DNA of 64,000 nt from Gemella sanguinis ATCC 700632. Lineage in GTDB: Bacteria > Bacillota > Bacilli > Staphylococcales > Gemellaceae. Below the pieces are notes generated by a model that had not been told where the DNA came from, did no database searches, and saw nothing but the letters and a program-made list of their open reading frames with translations. Below, piece by piece: positions 26,528 through 34,550 of this stretch. A program made the position numbers and the translations under genes. Where the stretch lies: positions 1 through 64,000 of the forward strand of contig NZ_JNJO01000001.1 in assembly GCF_000701685.1 (NCBI RefSeq). Direction: 5' to 3'. Each line of letters opens with the position of its first letter. Position 1 is the stretch's first letter.

Positions 26528-28310
26528 ACAAAAAGCGATAAAAAAATCAGATAATTTTGGAAAAACTCTTAGAAGAATAATTAAACTATTATTTAAAAAA
26601 TACACAGTTTCAACAATTCTTGTTGTAGTGTTTGCCTTAGTAAGTACAATTTTTGGTATTGTTGGTCCTAAAATAATGGGACGTGCTACAACTGAACTAT
26701 TTGAAGGTTTAGTAGCAAAAATTAATAATACTGGAAGTATAAACTTCGAAAAAATTGCAGGAATTCTATTAACTGTATTGGGTCTATATTTATTATCAGC
26801 CTTGTTTATGTTTATCGAAGGTTGGTTAATGAGTAATATTTCTCAAAACTTAACATATGATATAAGAAAAGATATTAGTAAGAAGATAAATACTTTACCA
26901 ATGGGATATTTTGAACAACGTACAGTTGGTGAAACTTTATCAAGAGTAACTAACGATGTAGATACTCTAGGTCAATCACTAAACCAAAGTTTTACTCAAA
27001 TAATAGCTAATACTACTATGGTATTAGGTGTACTAGTAATGATGTTTACTATTAGTCCTCTAATGACATTAATAGCTATAGTAATCTTGCCGGTATCAGG
27101 TGTACTATTAGGATTATTAACAAAAGCTAGTCAAAAATATTTTTCTGGTCAACAAAAATCTTTATCTGATGTTAATGGTCAAGTTGAGGAAAGTTATGCG
27201 GGTCAAAATATTATTGCTGCTTTCAATCATAAAGATAAAAGTATTAAAGAATTTAACGCTAAAAATGGTGAATTATATGCAACATCTTGGAAAGCAAACT
27301 TTTTCTCTGGATTAATGTTCCCTGTAATAAACTTTGTAGGTAACTTAGGTTATGTTGGTATAGTATTTTCAGGTGGATTATTGGTTGCTAAAGGAACTAT
27401 TGGAGTAGGGGATATCCAAGCATTTATCCAATACATCCGTAACTTTACTCAACCTATTGGTCAAATAGCTCAATCTATGACTGAAATTCAAAAAATGGCA
27501 GCTGCAGGAGAAAGAGTATTTGAATTCTTAGACGCAAAAGATGAAGAAGTAGTAGGAACTACTGAAGTTATTGAAAATAAAGAAGGTAATGTAATATTTG
27601 ATCATGTAAGATTTGGATATGTAGAAGACCAAATTATTATCAAAAACTTTACTAGTGATGTTAAAAAAGGTGAGATGGTTGCTATTGTTGGACCAACTGG
27701 TGCAGGTAAAACTACAATGGTAAAACTACTTATGAGATTCTACGAGCTTAATGGTGGTAGTATTTCAATAGATGGTAAAGATATTTCTAAATTAAGTAAA
27801 GAAGAATTACGTTCATACTTTACAATGGTTCTTCAAGATACTTGGTTATTTAAAGGAACTATAATGGAAAATCTAAGATACGGTAGATTAGATGCAACAG
27901 ACGAAGAGGTAATCGAAGCTGCTAAAGCTGCACATATTCATCATTTTATTAAAACATTACCTGGTGGTTATGATATGGAGCTTAATGAAGATGCTTCAAA
28001 CATTTCTCAGGGTCAAAAACAATTGTTAACAATTGCTCGTGCTATTTTAGCAGATAAACCAATTTTAATCTTGGATGAAGCAACTTCAAGTGTTGATACA
28101 CGTACAGAGGTACTAATCCAAAAAGCTATGAATAAGCTAATGGAAGGTCGTACAACATTCGTAATAGCGCACCGTTTATCAACAATTAGAAATGCAGATA
28201 AAATTCTTGTTCTAAAAGATGGAGATATTATTGAACAAGGTAACCATGATGAATTACTAGAACAAAAAGGTTTCTATTCAGAACTTTATCAAAGCCAATT
28301 TGCAGAATAA
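26520..28310 (+). CDS. ABC exporter half-transporter, catalytic partner
   Basis: 596 residues from the ATG at 26520 after AAAGGAGG; a longer start inside the upstream gene is unlikely. Six membrane helices plus ATPase with Walker A GPTGAGKT, Walker B LILDEATSSVD (catalytic Glu present) and H-loop IAHRLST. Its signature reads ISQGQKQ rather than LSGGQ, the complementary defect expected of an asymmetric heterodimer: one site built from this Walker B and the partner's signature stays active. The last 90 bases and terminator of this gene occur again near 29130-29220. Confidence 0.9.
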   Translation: MSRQKAIKKSDNFGKTLRRIIKLLFKKYTVSTILVVVFALVSTIFGIVGPKIMGRATTELFEGLVAKINNTGSINFEKIAGILLTVLGLYLLSALFMFIEGWLMSNISQNLTYDIRKDISKKINTLPMGYFEQRTVGETLSRVTNDVDTLGQSLNQSFTQIIANTTMVLGVLVMMFTISPLMTLIAIVILPVSGVLLGLLTKASQKYFSGQQKSLSDVNGQVEESYAGQNIIAAFNHKDKSIKEFNAKNGELYATSWKANFFSGLMFPVINFVGNLGYVGIVFSGGLLVAKGTIGVGDIQAFIQYIRNFTQPIGQIAQSMTEIQKMAAAGERVFEFLDAKDEEVVGTTEVIENKEGNVIFDHVRFGYVEDQIIIKNFTSDVKKGEMVAIVGPTGAGKTTMVKLLMRFYELNGGSISIDGKDISKLSKEELRSYFTMVLQDTWLFKGTIMENLRYGRLDATDEEVIEAAKAAHIHHFIKTLPGGYDMELNEDASNISQGQKQLLTIARAILADKPILILDEATSSVDTRTEVLIQKAMNKLMEGRTTFVIAHRLSTIRNADKILVLKDGDIIEQGNHDELLEQKGFYSELYQSQFAE

Positions 28311-28317
28311 TTAAGAG

Positions 28318-28352
28318 AACTATGGATATAAATTTATCCATAGTTTTTTTTA
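28318..28352 (+). terminator. Terminator of the marR-ABC operon
   Basis: AACTATGGATA (28318-28328) pairs with TATCCATAGTT (28335-28345), then eight T. A diverged copy lies at 29185-29220. Confidence 0.9.
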
Positions 28353-28507
28353 TTTTAATGTGATAAGTGAGTTGGTAAGCGAAGTCTTTGAAAAAATTAA
28401 CCTAGTATTTAGAAAAACGTCGGAAGAAATACAAAACTTATTTTAAATAGTAACAATTTAGTGGTATAATAAGAGAATAATTTTATTATAGATTGTTGGA
28501 GGTATTT

Positions 28508-29056
28508 ATGGCTTTTTTAAATTATAATAAAGATGAAAAGTTAGAATTTAATTATAAGAGAGCATGTGGGCTATGGCTAATTGTAGTAGCATTGGTTATC
28601 TCAGTAGCTACCTTAATAGGAGGAAAACAAATAATAAATATGCAAGTGTTTAGTATTGGATATGTTATTAGTTTTTTCTCAATCAATATGAATAAAAAAG
28701 TATTGAATAGATTATCGAGTGGTTCTTCAAATGAATTTCAAAATAAAGTAGCCTCATATGCTATTATCTTATTATTTATTTTAATGTTTTTACTAGGTGG
28801 ACCTTTTTTTGCAACTGAAAATTGGAGATTAATTTGGTTAGGGGCATTAATGGCAACTGCACTCCACTTCTTTCCATATTATTTTGTACATGGAAAATCA
28901 ATGATATATTTAGGTATTATCTGTGCCATTAATATTTTTGCAGGATATTTTTTTACTAATATTCCATTAGAGGTAATAGCGTACATTGACTCATTGATTA
29001 AACTAGTATTTGGAATATATTTACTATTTTTTTCAAAACCATCGAAACAAAAATAA
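28508..29056 (+). CDS. Multi-spanning membrane protein, unknown
   Basis: 182 residues from the ATG at 28508 after TTGGAGG. Five or six hydrophobic helices (for example about 22-40, 45-62, 80-97, 105-125, 130-150, 155-175) and short charged ends. No catalytic or binding motif that I recognise. A -10-like TATAAT lies near 28463. The gene sits between the ABC operon terminator and a duplicated copy of that same end, so it may have arrived in a rearrangement. Function unknown. Confidence 0.7.
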   Translation: MAFLNYNKDEKLEFNYKRACGLWLIVVALVISVATLIGGKQIINMQVFSIGYVISFFSINMNKKVLNRLSSGSSNEFQNKVASYAIILLFILMFLLGGPFFATENWRLIWLGALMATALHFFPYYFVHGKSMIYLGIICAINIFAGYFFTNIPLEVIAYIDSLIKLVFGIYLLFFSKPSKQK

Positions 29057-29129
29057 TATACATTGTATAGTGAACTGCTTCATGATTACTAGGGAGATAT
29101 GAAGGATTAACAAAATAATAGAGGTATTG

Positions 29130-29220
29130 TTTTTGGTTTCTATTCAGAATTGTATCAAAGCCAATTTGCAGAATAATTAAAGAGAACTATGAATATAAAA
29201 TTTATCCATAGTTTTTTTCT
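29130..29220 (+). repeat. Duplicated end of the ABC gene with its terminator
   Basis: Bases about 29130-29220 repeat 28268-28350: GGTTTCTATTCAGAA, then TATCAAAGCCAATTTGCAGA, the TAA stop and the CTATG...CATAG terminator, with a few substitutions and small indels. In frame it reads FYSELYQSQFAE-like residues and a stop. It is the tail of a former second copy of the exporter gene or a recombination scar. The terminator copy has one stem mismatch but keeps a T-run. Confidence 0.85.
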
Positions 29221-29249
29221 TTGACAGAATATCTCGAATTCGATATAAT
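29221..29249 (+). promoter_or_regulatory. Promoter with MhqR-like operator in its spacer
   Basis: TTGACA (29221-29226), 17 nt, TATAAT (29244-29249). The spacer holds the palindrome TATCTCGAATTCGATATA (29230-29247), so bound repressor would block the polymerase. The same box recurs at 29746-29764. It matches the ATCTCGAATTCGAGAT-type box I recall for Bacillus MhqR. Confidence 0.85.
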
Positions 29250-29294
29250 AATTTCTAGAAACTGAGATATTTGATTAATGGTAGGAGTGTTATT

Positions 29295-29705
29295 ATGAGT
29301 AATGAACTAAAAGCTGTAATAGGAATAATGAGAACAAGTAATATACTTGTAGACGATTTAAAAAGAACTTTAAAACAATATCCAATTAATTCAACAGAGT
29401 TTTCAGTGTTAGAATTTCTTTATAGTAAAGGGGAAAAGAATATTCAAGAAATTAGGGATAGAATCCTACTTGCTAGTGGAAGTGCAACTTACGTTGTAGA
29501 TAACCTTGAAAAAAAAGGTTATGTAGTACGAAAAGTATGTGATAGTGATAAGAGAGTTACATTAATTAAGTTAACAAAAAAAGGAGAGGACTTAATGACT
29601 GAAATCTTTCCAATTCATAAAGAAAATACAAAAGAAATATTCTCAGAACTTACGGATGAAGAAATCAAGACTCTAAAGAACATATTATTAAAAATAAAAA
29701 GGTAA
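29295..29705 (+). CDS. MarR-family regulator, MhqR-like
   Basis: 136 residues from the ATG at 29295 after TAGGAG; a start 24 bases upstream has no site. Winged helix: NIQEIRDRILLASGSATYVV as HTH, DKRVTLIKLTKKGEDL as wing. The N-terminal half lacks a redox Cys; the only Cys is in RKVCDSDK. The operator boxes before this gene and before the monooxygenase gene support autoregulation plus control of that gene. MhqR of Bacillus responds to quinones and similar electrophiles; extending that to this protein is inference from operator and family. A small hairpin (29712-29732) follows. Confidence 0.85.
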   Translation: MSNELKAVIGIMRTSNILVDDLKRTLKQYPINSTEFSVLEFLYSKGEKNIQEIRDRILLASGSATYVVDNLEKKGYVVRKVCDSDKRVTLIKLTKKGEDLMTEIFPIHKENTKEIFSELTDEEIKTLKNILLKIKR

Positions 29706-29745
29706 ATCAATAAGAGAGATAAAACTCTCTTTAAAAATCATAATA

Positions 29746-29764
29746 TATCTCAAATTCGAGATTA
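29746..29764. promoter_or_regulatory. Second MhqR-like operator, before the monooxygenase gene
   Basis: TATCTCAAATTCGAGATTA is a near-perfect palindrome differing from the first box at one arm. It lies 28 bases before the ATG of the flavin monooxygenase. A weak terminator-like hairpin (AAGAGAG/CTCTCTT) precedes it, so the gene may be partly separate from the regulator. Confidence 0.75.
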
Positions 29765-29791
29765 AATTAAAATTATTTAGGAGGAAAAATA

Positions 29792-30838
29792 ATGATAGAA
29801 TTAGGTATTAGTACATTTGGAGAAACAACAGAAATTGAAGGAACTGGAGTAGCTCCAAAACACGATCAACGTATACGCGATATGATAGAAGAAATGAAAC
29901 TAGCTGATGAAGTAGGGCTAGATATGTATGCTATTGGAGAACATCATAGAGAAGACTTTGCAGTTTCAGCACCAGAGATATTACTTGCTGCAGGTGCATC
30001 CATAACTAAAAATATAAAATTAAGTTCAGCAGTAACAGTACTATCATCTTCAGATCCAGTTAGAGTATATCAACAATATGCAACAATCGATGCAATATCA
30101 AATGGTCGAAGTGAAATAATGGTTGGGCGAGGTTCATTTACTGAGTCATTTCCTTTATTTGGTTATGATTTAGCTGATTATGAAGAGTTATTTGATGAAA
30201 AATTAGAAATGCTTGATAAAATTAAAAATAATGAGAAGTTAACTTGGGAAGGAAAACATACTCAATCTGTATTAGATAAAGGAGTATATCCTCGAGCTAT
30301 TCAAGAGGATTTTCCAATTTGGGTTGCCACTGGCGGTAATGTGGAGTCTACAGTAAAAATTGCTCAAAAAGGTTTTCCAATAGCTTATGCCATTATAGGT
30401 GGTGAGTATAGAAGATTTAAAGGGTTAATAGATTACTATAAAGCCGTTGGACGAAATGCAGGTTATAGTGAAGATAAACTAAAAGTTGCTTCACACTCTT
30501 GGGGATTCATCGCTGATTCTGATGAAGAAGCTATAAATAAATATTTCCATCCAACAAAACAAGTAGTAGATGCAATATCAAAAGATAGACCGTTTTGGAG
30601 ACCACTTACATTTGAACAATATTTAAATAGTGTAGGTCCAGAAGGGAGTATGTTAGTAGGTAGTCCTGAAACTGTAGCAAATAAACTTATCGATATGATA
30701 GAAACATTGAACTTAGATAGATTCTTATTACATCTTCCGTTAGGCTCAATGCCACACGAAGATATTATGAAAGCTATAAAACTATTTGGTGAAGAAGTAG
30801 CACCAAGAGTAAGAGCACATTTTAATAGATGTAAATAA
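29792..30838 (+). CDS. LLM-class flavin-dependent oxidoreductase
   Basis: 348 residues of the bacterial-luciferase-like TIM barrel family. Visible features: IGEHHREDFAVSAPEILLAA near residue 49, SSAVTVLSSSDPVRVYQQYA near 75, GRSEIMVGRGSFTESFPLFG near 104, and a C-terminal MLVGSPETVANKLID. These enzymes use FMNH2 or similar flavin to oxidise small substrates. Palindromes before this gene and its MarR-type neighbour suggest control by quinone or electrophile stress. The substrate is unknown. The last codons (VRAHFNR) recur in a remnant at 31305-31370. Confidence 0.9.
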   Translation: MIELGISTFGETTEIEGTGVAPKHDQRIRDMIEEMKLADEVGLDMYAIGEHHREDFAVSAPEILLAAGASITKNIKLSSAVTVLSSSDPVRVYQQYATIDAISNGRSEIMVGRGSFTESFPLFGYDLADYEELFDEKLEMLDKIKNNEKLTWEGKHTQSVLDKGVYPRAIQEDFPIWVATGGNVESTVKIAQKGFPIAYAIIGGEYRRFKGLIDYYKAVGRNAGYSEDKLKVASHSWGFIADSDEEAINKYFHPTKQVVDAISKDRPFWRPLTFEQYLNSVGPEGSMLVGSPETVANKLIDMIETLNLDRFLLHLPLGSMPHEDIMKAIKLFGEEVAPRVRAHFNRCK

Positions 30839-30988
30839 TTTTTATTGATAATAATACGAATAGAATCAAGAGTTTTTTTGTAAGAGAAAATAACATAATT
30901 ACTTTACTAATAAAATACATATAAAGTATAATTAACTTAAAGGGATATATCTTAAATATAAGTTTTAATATTATGGAGGTAAGATGTT

Positions 30989-31249
30989 ATGATGTTTTTA
31001 AATATAGTAGCTGATATAGATAGTATATCAGGTATTGTAGTAGCTTCTATAATGGTAGGTGTTTCATATTATTTACTTAGTAAGAAAAGTATTTTCAGCA
31101 GTTTTAGTAAAGTAGGATTAATTATTCACTATTTGATAATTATACTATTGTGCATATTATTTCCAGAATTAATTAAGATAGTTCTTATCTTTCTAATCGT
31201 TGATGTTATACTTTTTATAAAAGAAAAAAATAATAAAAGAGATAGATAA
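30989..31249 (+). CDS. Small membrane protein, unknown (86 aa)
   Basis: 86 residues with two or three hydrophobic segments (about 12-30, 40-55, 58-75) and a basic tail KEKNNKRDR. GGAGG lies 8-12 bases before two adjacent ATGs. No family recognised. It lies between the flavin monooxygenase and a remnant of a second such gene, so the region was rearranged here. Bases 31250-31430 contain the remnant and a promoter-like TATAAT near 31270 and 31391. Confidence 0.6.
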   Translation: MMFLNIVADIDSISGIVVASIMVGVSYYLLSKKSIFSSFSKVGLIIHYLIIILLCILFPELIKIVLIFLIVDVILFIKEKNNKRDR

Positions 31250-31304
31250 GTATAAATTATTTTCTATGGTATAATAAATAATTTAACTAAGGAGAAACTA
31301 CAAA

Positions 31305-31370
31305 ATTGAAGGTGTCGAAAAAGCTTTAAAAGTAAGAGCACATTTTAATAAAAGTTTAAATAAAATATGA
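31305..31370 (+). pseudogene. Remnant of a second LLM monooxygenase gene (C-terminal end)
   Basis: The frame reads IEGVEKALKVRAHFNKSLNK then I and TGA. KVRAHFN matches the end of the intact gene (RVRAHFNRCK), and the bases GTAAGAGCACATTTTAATA are shared. No upstream coding part remains. It is the scar of a deleted paralogue. Confidence 0.7.
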
Positions 31371-31430
31371 AAATCCTCTGGAACTATGCTATAATAAATA
31401 ACATATTATTTTAGATGAGGAGATGATATA

Positions 31431-31949
31431 ATGAATAATACTAAATATTTTTCATTAATCGTAGGGATTATTTTCTTAGTCCTTGGAATATATATACTCG
31501 CAAATCCTGTAGGAAATATGATTACTTTGAGTGTATTATTTTCTATTGTTATGCTATTAGCTGGTATTTCGGAAATAGTTGGATATTTTAACTCAAATAG
31601 AAGAGAACTTTGGTACTTACTAAATGGTGTGATTACTGTAATTTTGGCAATTTGGTTATTAAGTGCTGATGATGTAAGTAAGGCTACTTTAATTCCAAAT
31701 TTATTAGCTCTATGGATCTTTTGTTCTGGTATAGCAAGATTAATTGATGGACTTGCTTTGAAGAAAACATTACAAAGAGAAACTAATTTAACGAAGAGAT
31801 TAGTAACATTTGGAACTACTGGAATAGTATTAGGAATAATCTTATGGATTGTTCCTGGAATAGTTGCAACTTTACTAACAATACTAATAGCAGCTATTTT
31901 CATTTTCCAAGGAATACTGTTTATCAGTACATATATGGTTATAAAATAA
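31431..31949 (+). CDS. HdeD/DUF308-family membrane protein
   Basis: 172 residues with six predicted membrane helices in three hairpins, the DUF308 pattern: LIVGIIFLVLGIYILANPVG and later GTTGIVLGIILWIVPGIVAT show the repeated GxxxLxxGxxxxxxP motif. HdeD of E. coli is linked to acid resistance, but most relatives are uncharacterised. GAGGAG lies just before the ATG. Single-gene unit ending in a terminator. A reverse ORF of similar length is a shadow. Confidence 0.85.
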   Translation: MNNTKYFSLIVGIIFLVLGIYILANPVGNMITLSVLFSIVMLLAGISEIVGYFNSNRRELWYLLNGVITVILAIWLLSADDVSKATLIPNLLALWIFCSGIARLIDGLALKKTLQRETNLTKRLVTFGTTGIVLGIILWIVPGIVATLLTILIAAIFIFQGILFISTYMVIK

Positions 31950-31958
31950 ATTTAATTA

Positions 31959-32000
31959 ATAAGTATGAAATATTTATAAATGTATTTCATGCTTATTTTT
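31959..32000 (+). terminator. Terminator of the DUF308 gene
   Basis: AATAAGTATGAAATA (31959-31973) pairs with TATTTCATGCTTATT (31983-31997), followed by T-rich bases. Confidence 0.85.
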
Positions 32001-32042
32001 TTTATGGTAGAATAAGGTGTATAGTAATTAAGGAGAAAAATA

Positions 32043-32723
32043 ATGATTTTAGAAAAGTATAAGTATATATTATTTGATTTAGACGATACATTATTAGATT
32101 TTGAAAAAGCAGAACATATAGCATTTAATAAACTTTTAGAAGATTGTGATATTCAATTTAATGAAGAGCTATTTAATAAGTATAAAGAAATTAATAAAGG
32201 TTTATGGAGAAGGTTTGAACTAGGTGAAATGTCTAATAAAGAAGTTACAAAGCTACGATTTGAAGAATTTTTTAATCTTTTAGGAAAAAAAGTTGATGGA
32301 AGAGAGTATGACGTTAGTTTTCGTAGTTATTTAGCAATGGGAAATCAATTATTTGATGGAGTTATAGAATTATTGGAAAAACTATCTGAAACACATATTC
32401 TTTGTATAGCTTCAAATGGTGTAGGAGTGACACAACACACTCGTCTAAAAAATAATGATTTGAATAAGTACTTTAAACATATTTTTATTTCAGAAGAAGT
32501 AGGATATCAAAAACCAGATGTTGAATTCTTTAATGCAATATTTGAAAAGTTAGGGAATATAGATAAAAAAGAAATAATAATTGTTGGTGATAACTTAATG
32601 TCTGATATACTAGGGGGAATAAATAGTGGAATAGATACTTGCTGGATAAATCCTAAAGGGCTACCTATTGATAATAATATTAAGCCTACATACGTTGTGA
32701 AAAAAGTAACAGACTTAGTTTAA
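32043..32723 (+). CDS. HAD-family nucleotidase, YjjG-like
   Basis: 226 residues. Haloacid-dehalogenase motifs: FDLDDTLLDFEKAE (nucleophile Asp) at the N-terminus, CIASNGVG near residue 121, Lys in GYQKPDVEFFNAIF, and VGDNLMSDILGG near 182. Helical cap after motif I. This is the YjjG/TIGR02254 type, which dephosphorylates pyrimidine nucleotides, including non-canonical ones; substrate is by family only. The start follows AAGGAGA. It converges with the metal exporter over a shared terminator. Confidence 0.85.
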   Translation: MILEKYKYILFDLDDTLLDFEKAEHIAFNKLLEDCDIQFNEELFNKYKEINKGLWRRFELGEMSNKEVTKLRFEEFFNLLGKKVDGREYDVSFRSYLAMGNQLFDGVIELLEKLSETHILCIASNGVGVTQHTRLKNNDLNKYFKHIFISEEVGYQKPDVEFFNAIFEKLGNIDKKEIIIVGDNLMSDILGGINSGIDTCWINPKGLPIDNNIKPTYVVKKVTDLV

Positions 32724-32728
32724 TAAAA

Positions 32729-32768
32729 AGAGACTTCTTAAAATATATTAAGAAGTCTCTATATTTTT
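32729..32768. terminator. Bidirectional terminator between HAD gene and CDF exporter
   Basis: AGAGACTTCTTAA (32729-32741) pairs with TTAAGAAGTCTCT (32748-32760), with A-runs left and T-runs right. Confidence 0.9.
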
Positions 32769-33667
32769 TAATGATTATTGTATTTAATATTTTCTAATGC
32801 GACAAAACAATGTTCAATATCATATTTTTCTTTTAGTAGTGTTTTCACATTTTCTACTATCGTATAATCTTTTGTAACGTGATACTCATCTAATAGTATG
32901 TGCATTGCTGCATTTGTTTCATTAGTATCTGTGTGCCAAACATGAAATTCATGTATATTTTTAATTCCTTCAATCGCTTCTATTTCTTTATAGATTTCTT
33001 CAGTATTAAGTGTTGTAGCTTCCATTAAGATAATGAATGAAGACTTAGTTATTTTATAACCACCTCTAAATAGGATAATACTTATAAAAATACTCATAAT
33101 AACATCTACTATTTGATAATTTGTAAAATATATTATAGTTGATGATATTATAATACCGATTGAACTAATTAAATCTCCTAGAAAATGCCATAAAGCACTT
33201 TGTATATTTAGATTATCTTCTTCTTTTAAGCTTTTAGTTAAAATAATAGTAATAATAATATTGAAAATAAGTCCTATGGTTGCTATTAAAAACATTGATT
33301 TGAAATCTATATCTCTGGGGTTTAAAAATCTCATAATTCCTTCGAATATTAAGTAAATTGAAATACTTAATAACATTAACCCGTTAATAAAAGCAGCAAT
33401 GATTTCTAGTCTAACATAGCCAAATGTATATTTTTGATTAGGTTTTTTTGAACTAAAAATAAGAGCTATCAAACTAAATCCAAGAGCAATTACATCAGAA
33501 AACATATGGAATGAATCTCCTAATAGTGCTAATGAATTGGAAAGTATACCTCCAATATACTCTATTAAGGCAAAACTTAATGTTAAAAATAGAGTGATAT
33601 AAAGTATTTTTTTTGAATAAGCTTGAATTTTATAGTGTTGTTTATGATGAAAATCTGCTTTAATCAA
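32768..33667 (-). CDS. Cation diffusion facilitator (CzcD-like metal exporter)
   Basis: 299 residues with six membrane helices. The metal sites are present: LLGDSFHMFSDVIALG in helix 2 (His and Asp) and HFLGDLISSIGII in helix 5 (HxxxD). The cytoplasmic C-terminal domain contains IHEFHVWHTDTNE. Such proteins export Zn, Co or Cd in exchange for protons. The start is a TTG after AAAGGAGG with a longish spacer of about 12 bases; I see no better one. No metal-regulator gene lies adjacent. Confidence 0.9.
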   Translation of the reverse strand: MIKADFHHKQHYKIQAYSKKILYITLFLTLSFALIEYIGGILSNSLALLGDSFHMFSDVIALGFSLIALIFSSKKPNQKYTFGYVRLEIIAAFINGLMLLSISIYLIFEGIMRFLNPRDIDFKSMFLIATIGLIFNIIITIILTKSLKEEDNLNIQSALWHFLGDLISSIGIIISSTIIYFTNYQIVDVIMSIFISIILFRGGYKITKSSFIILMEATTLNTEEIYKEIEAIEGIKNIHEFHVWHTDTNETNAAMHILLDEYHVTKDYTIVENVKTLLKEKYDIEHCFVALENIKYNNH

Positions 33668-33861
33668 TTTTATTAAATACCTCCTTTATATTGACTTACT
33701 AATTATATGTTACAGAAAATATATTTACAAAACATATGCACTGATAGTAATTCTTATTATTTTTATTAGGTTTTTACTATAGGCTTATTATTGATTTTTA
33801 ACTAGCTATTTGATAAAATTAATATAAAAATATATAAGAAAACTTAAAGGTGGAGATAATA

Positions 33862-34509
33862 ATGAGAATTTTGTGTATAGGAGATAGCAATACATGGGGG
33901 GCAACTCCAGGTGAAGACAGTTTAAGATTGGAGAGACGTTGGACAAAAGTTCTTCAAGAATTACGTCCAAATGATGAAATAATCGAAGAAGGGTTGAGCG
34001 GAAGAACAATTACTGCAAAAGATACTATTGTACCTGTTCGTTGTGGAGTAGATACACTTCCACTATTAATGTTAAGTCATGTTCCAGTGGATTTAGTAAT
34101 AATTATGCTAGGAACAAATGATTTGAAAAAACAATTTAATCCAAGTGCAAAACATTTGGCAAGAGGAATTGAAGAGTTTATAAAATATATTAGAAACCCT
34201 CACTTAGTAGAGAACTATAAAACTCCTAAAATTCTTGTAGTATCACCAGTTCACCTTCGTGATGAAATTTTAGAAAGACAGAATTCATTTGGTGAATATG
34301 ATGAAAACAGCTTAAGACAATCTAGATTCTTAGCTCAAACTTATAAAGAAGTAACAGATAAATATGGAGTTGATTTCTTAAATGCTTCTAGAGTAGCAGA
34401 AACTTCAGTGGTCGATTGCATCCATATAGATGAAAAAAATCATGAATTACTGGGACGTTATATTTCTAGTAAAATTTCAGAAATTCTAGATTATCAAGAA
34501 GCAAGATAA
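33862..34509 (+). CDS. SGNH/GDSL-type hydrolase
   Basis: 215 residues from the ATG at 33862; a GTG 12 bases upstream overlaps the AAAGGTGGAG site. The SGNH blocks are complete: IGDSNTWGATPG (Ser), GLSGRT (Gly), GTNDLKKQF (Asn) and DCIHIDEKNH (Asp/His). No signal peptide, so a cytoplasmic esterase or acyl hydrolase, similar to arylesterase-type members. Substrate unknown. It runs opposite to the metal exporter, leaving about 190 bases of shared upstream DNA. Confidence 0.88.
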   Translation: MRILCIGDSNTWGATPGEDSLRLERRWTKVLQELRPNDEIIEEGLSGRTITAKDTIVPVRCGVDTLPLLMLSHVPVDLVIIMLGTNDLKKQFNPSAKHLARGIEEFIKYIRNPHLVENYKTPKILVVSPVHLRDEILERQNSFGEYDENSLRQSRFLAQTYKEVTDKYGVDFLNASRVAETSVVDCIHIDEKNHELLGRYISSKISEILDYQEAR

Positions 34510-34515
34510 TAAAAA

Positions 34516-34550
34516 AAATAGAAGGCTAGTTTTAAACTAGTCTTCTATTT
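34516..34550. terminator. Bidirectional terminator between SGNH hydrolase and membrane protein
   Basis: A long stem (34516-34530 with 34536-34550, one G-T pair) built on AAATAGAAG and CTTCTATTT around CTAGT/ACTAG. The stop codon of the minus-strand gene lies within it. Confidence 0.85.

Noticed and set aside
31406-31903. 165-residue minus-strand ORF
   Set aside because: Fully antisense to the HdeD-like gene, which has a good start site and typical membrane pattern.
31844-32062. 72-residue plus-strand ORF
   Set aside because: Overlaps the end of the HdeD-like gene and its terminator in another frame.
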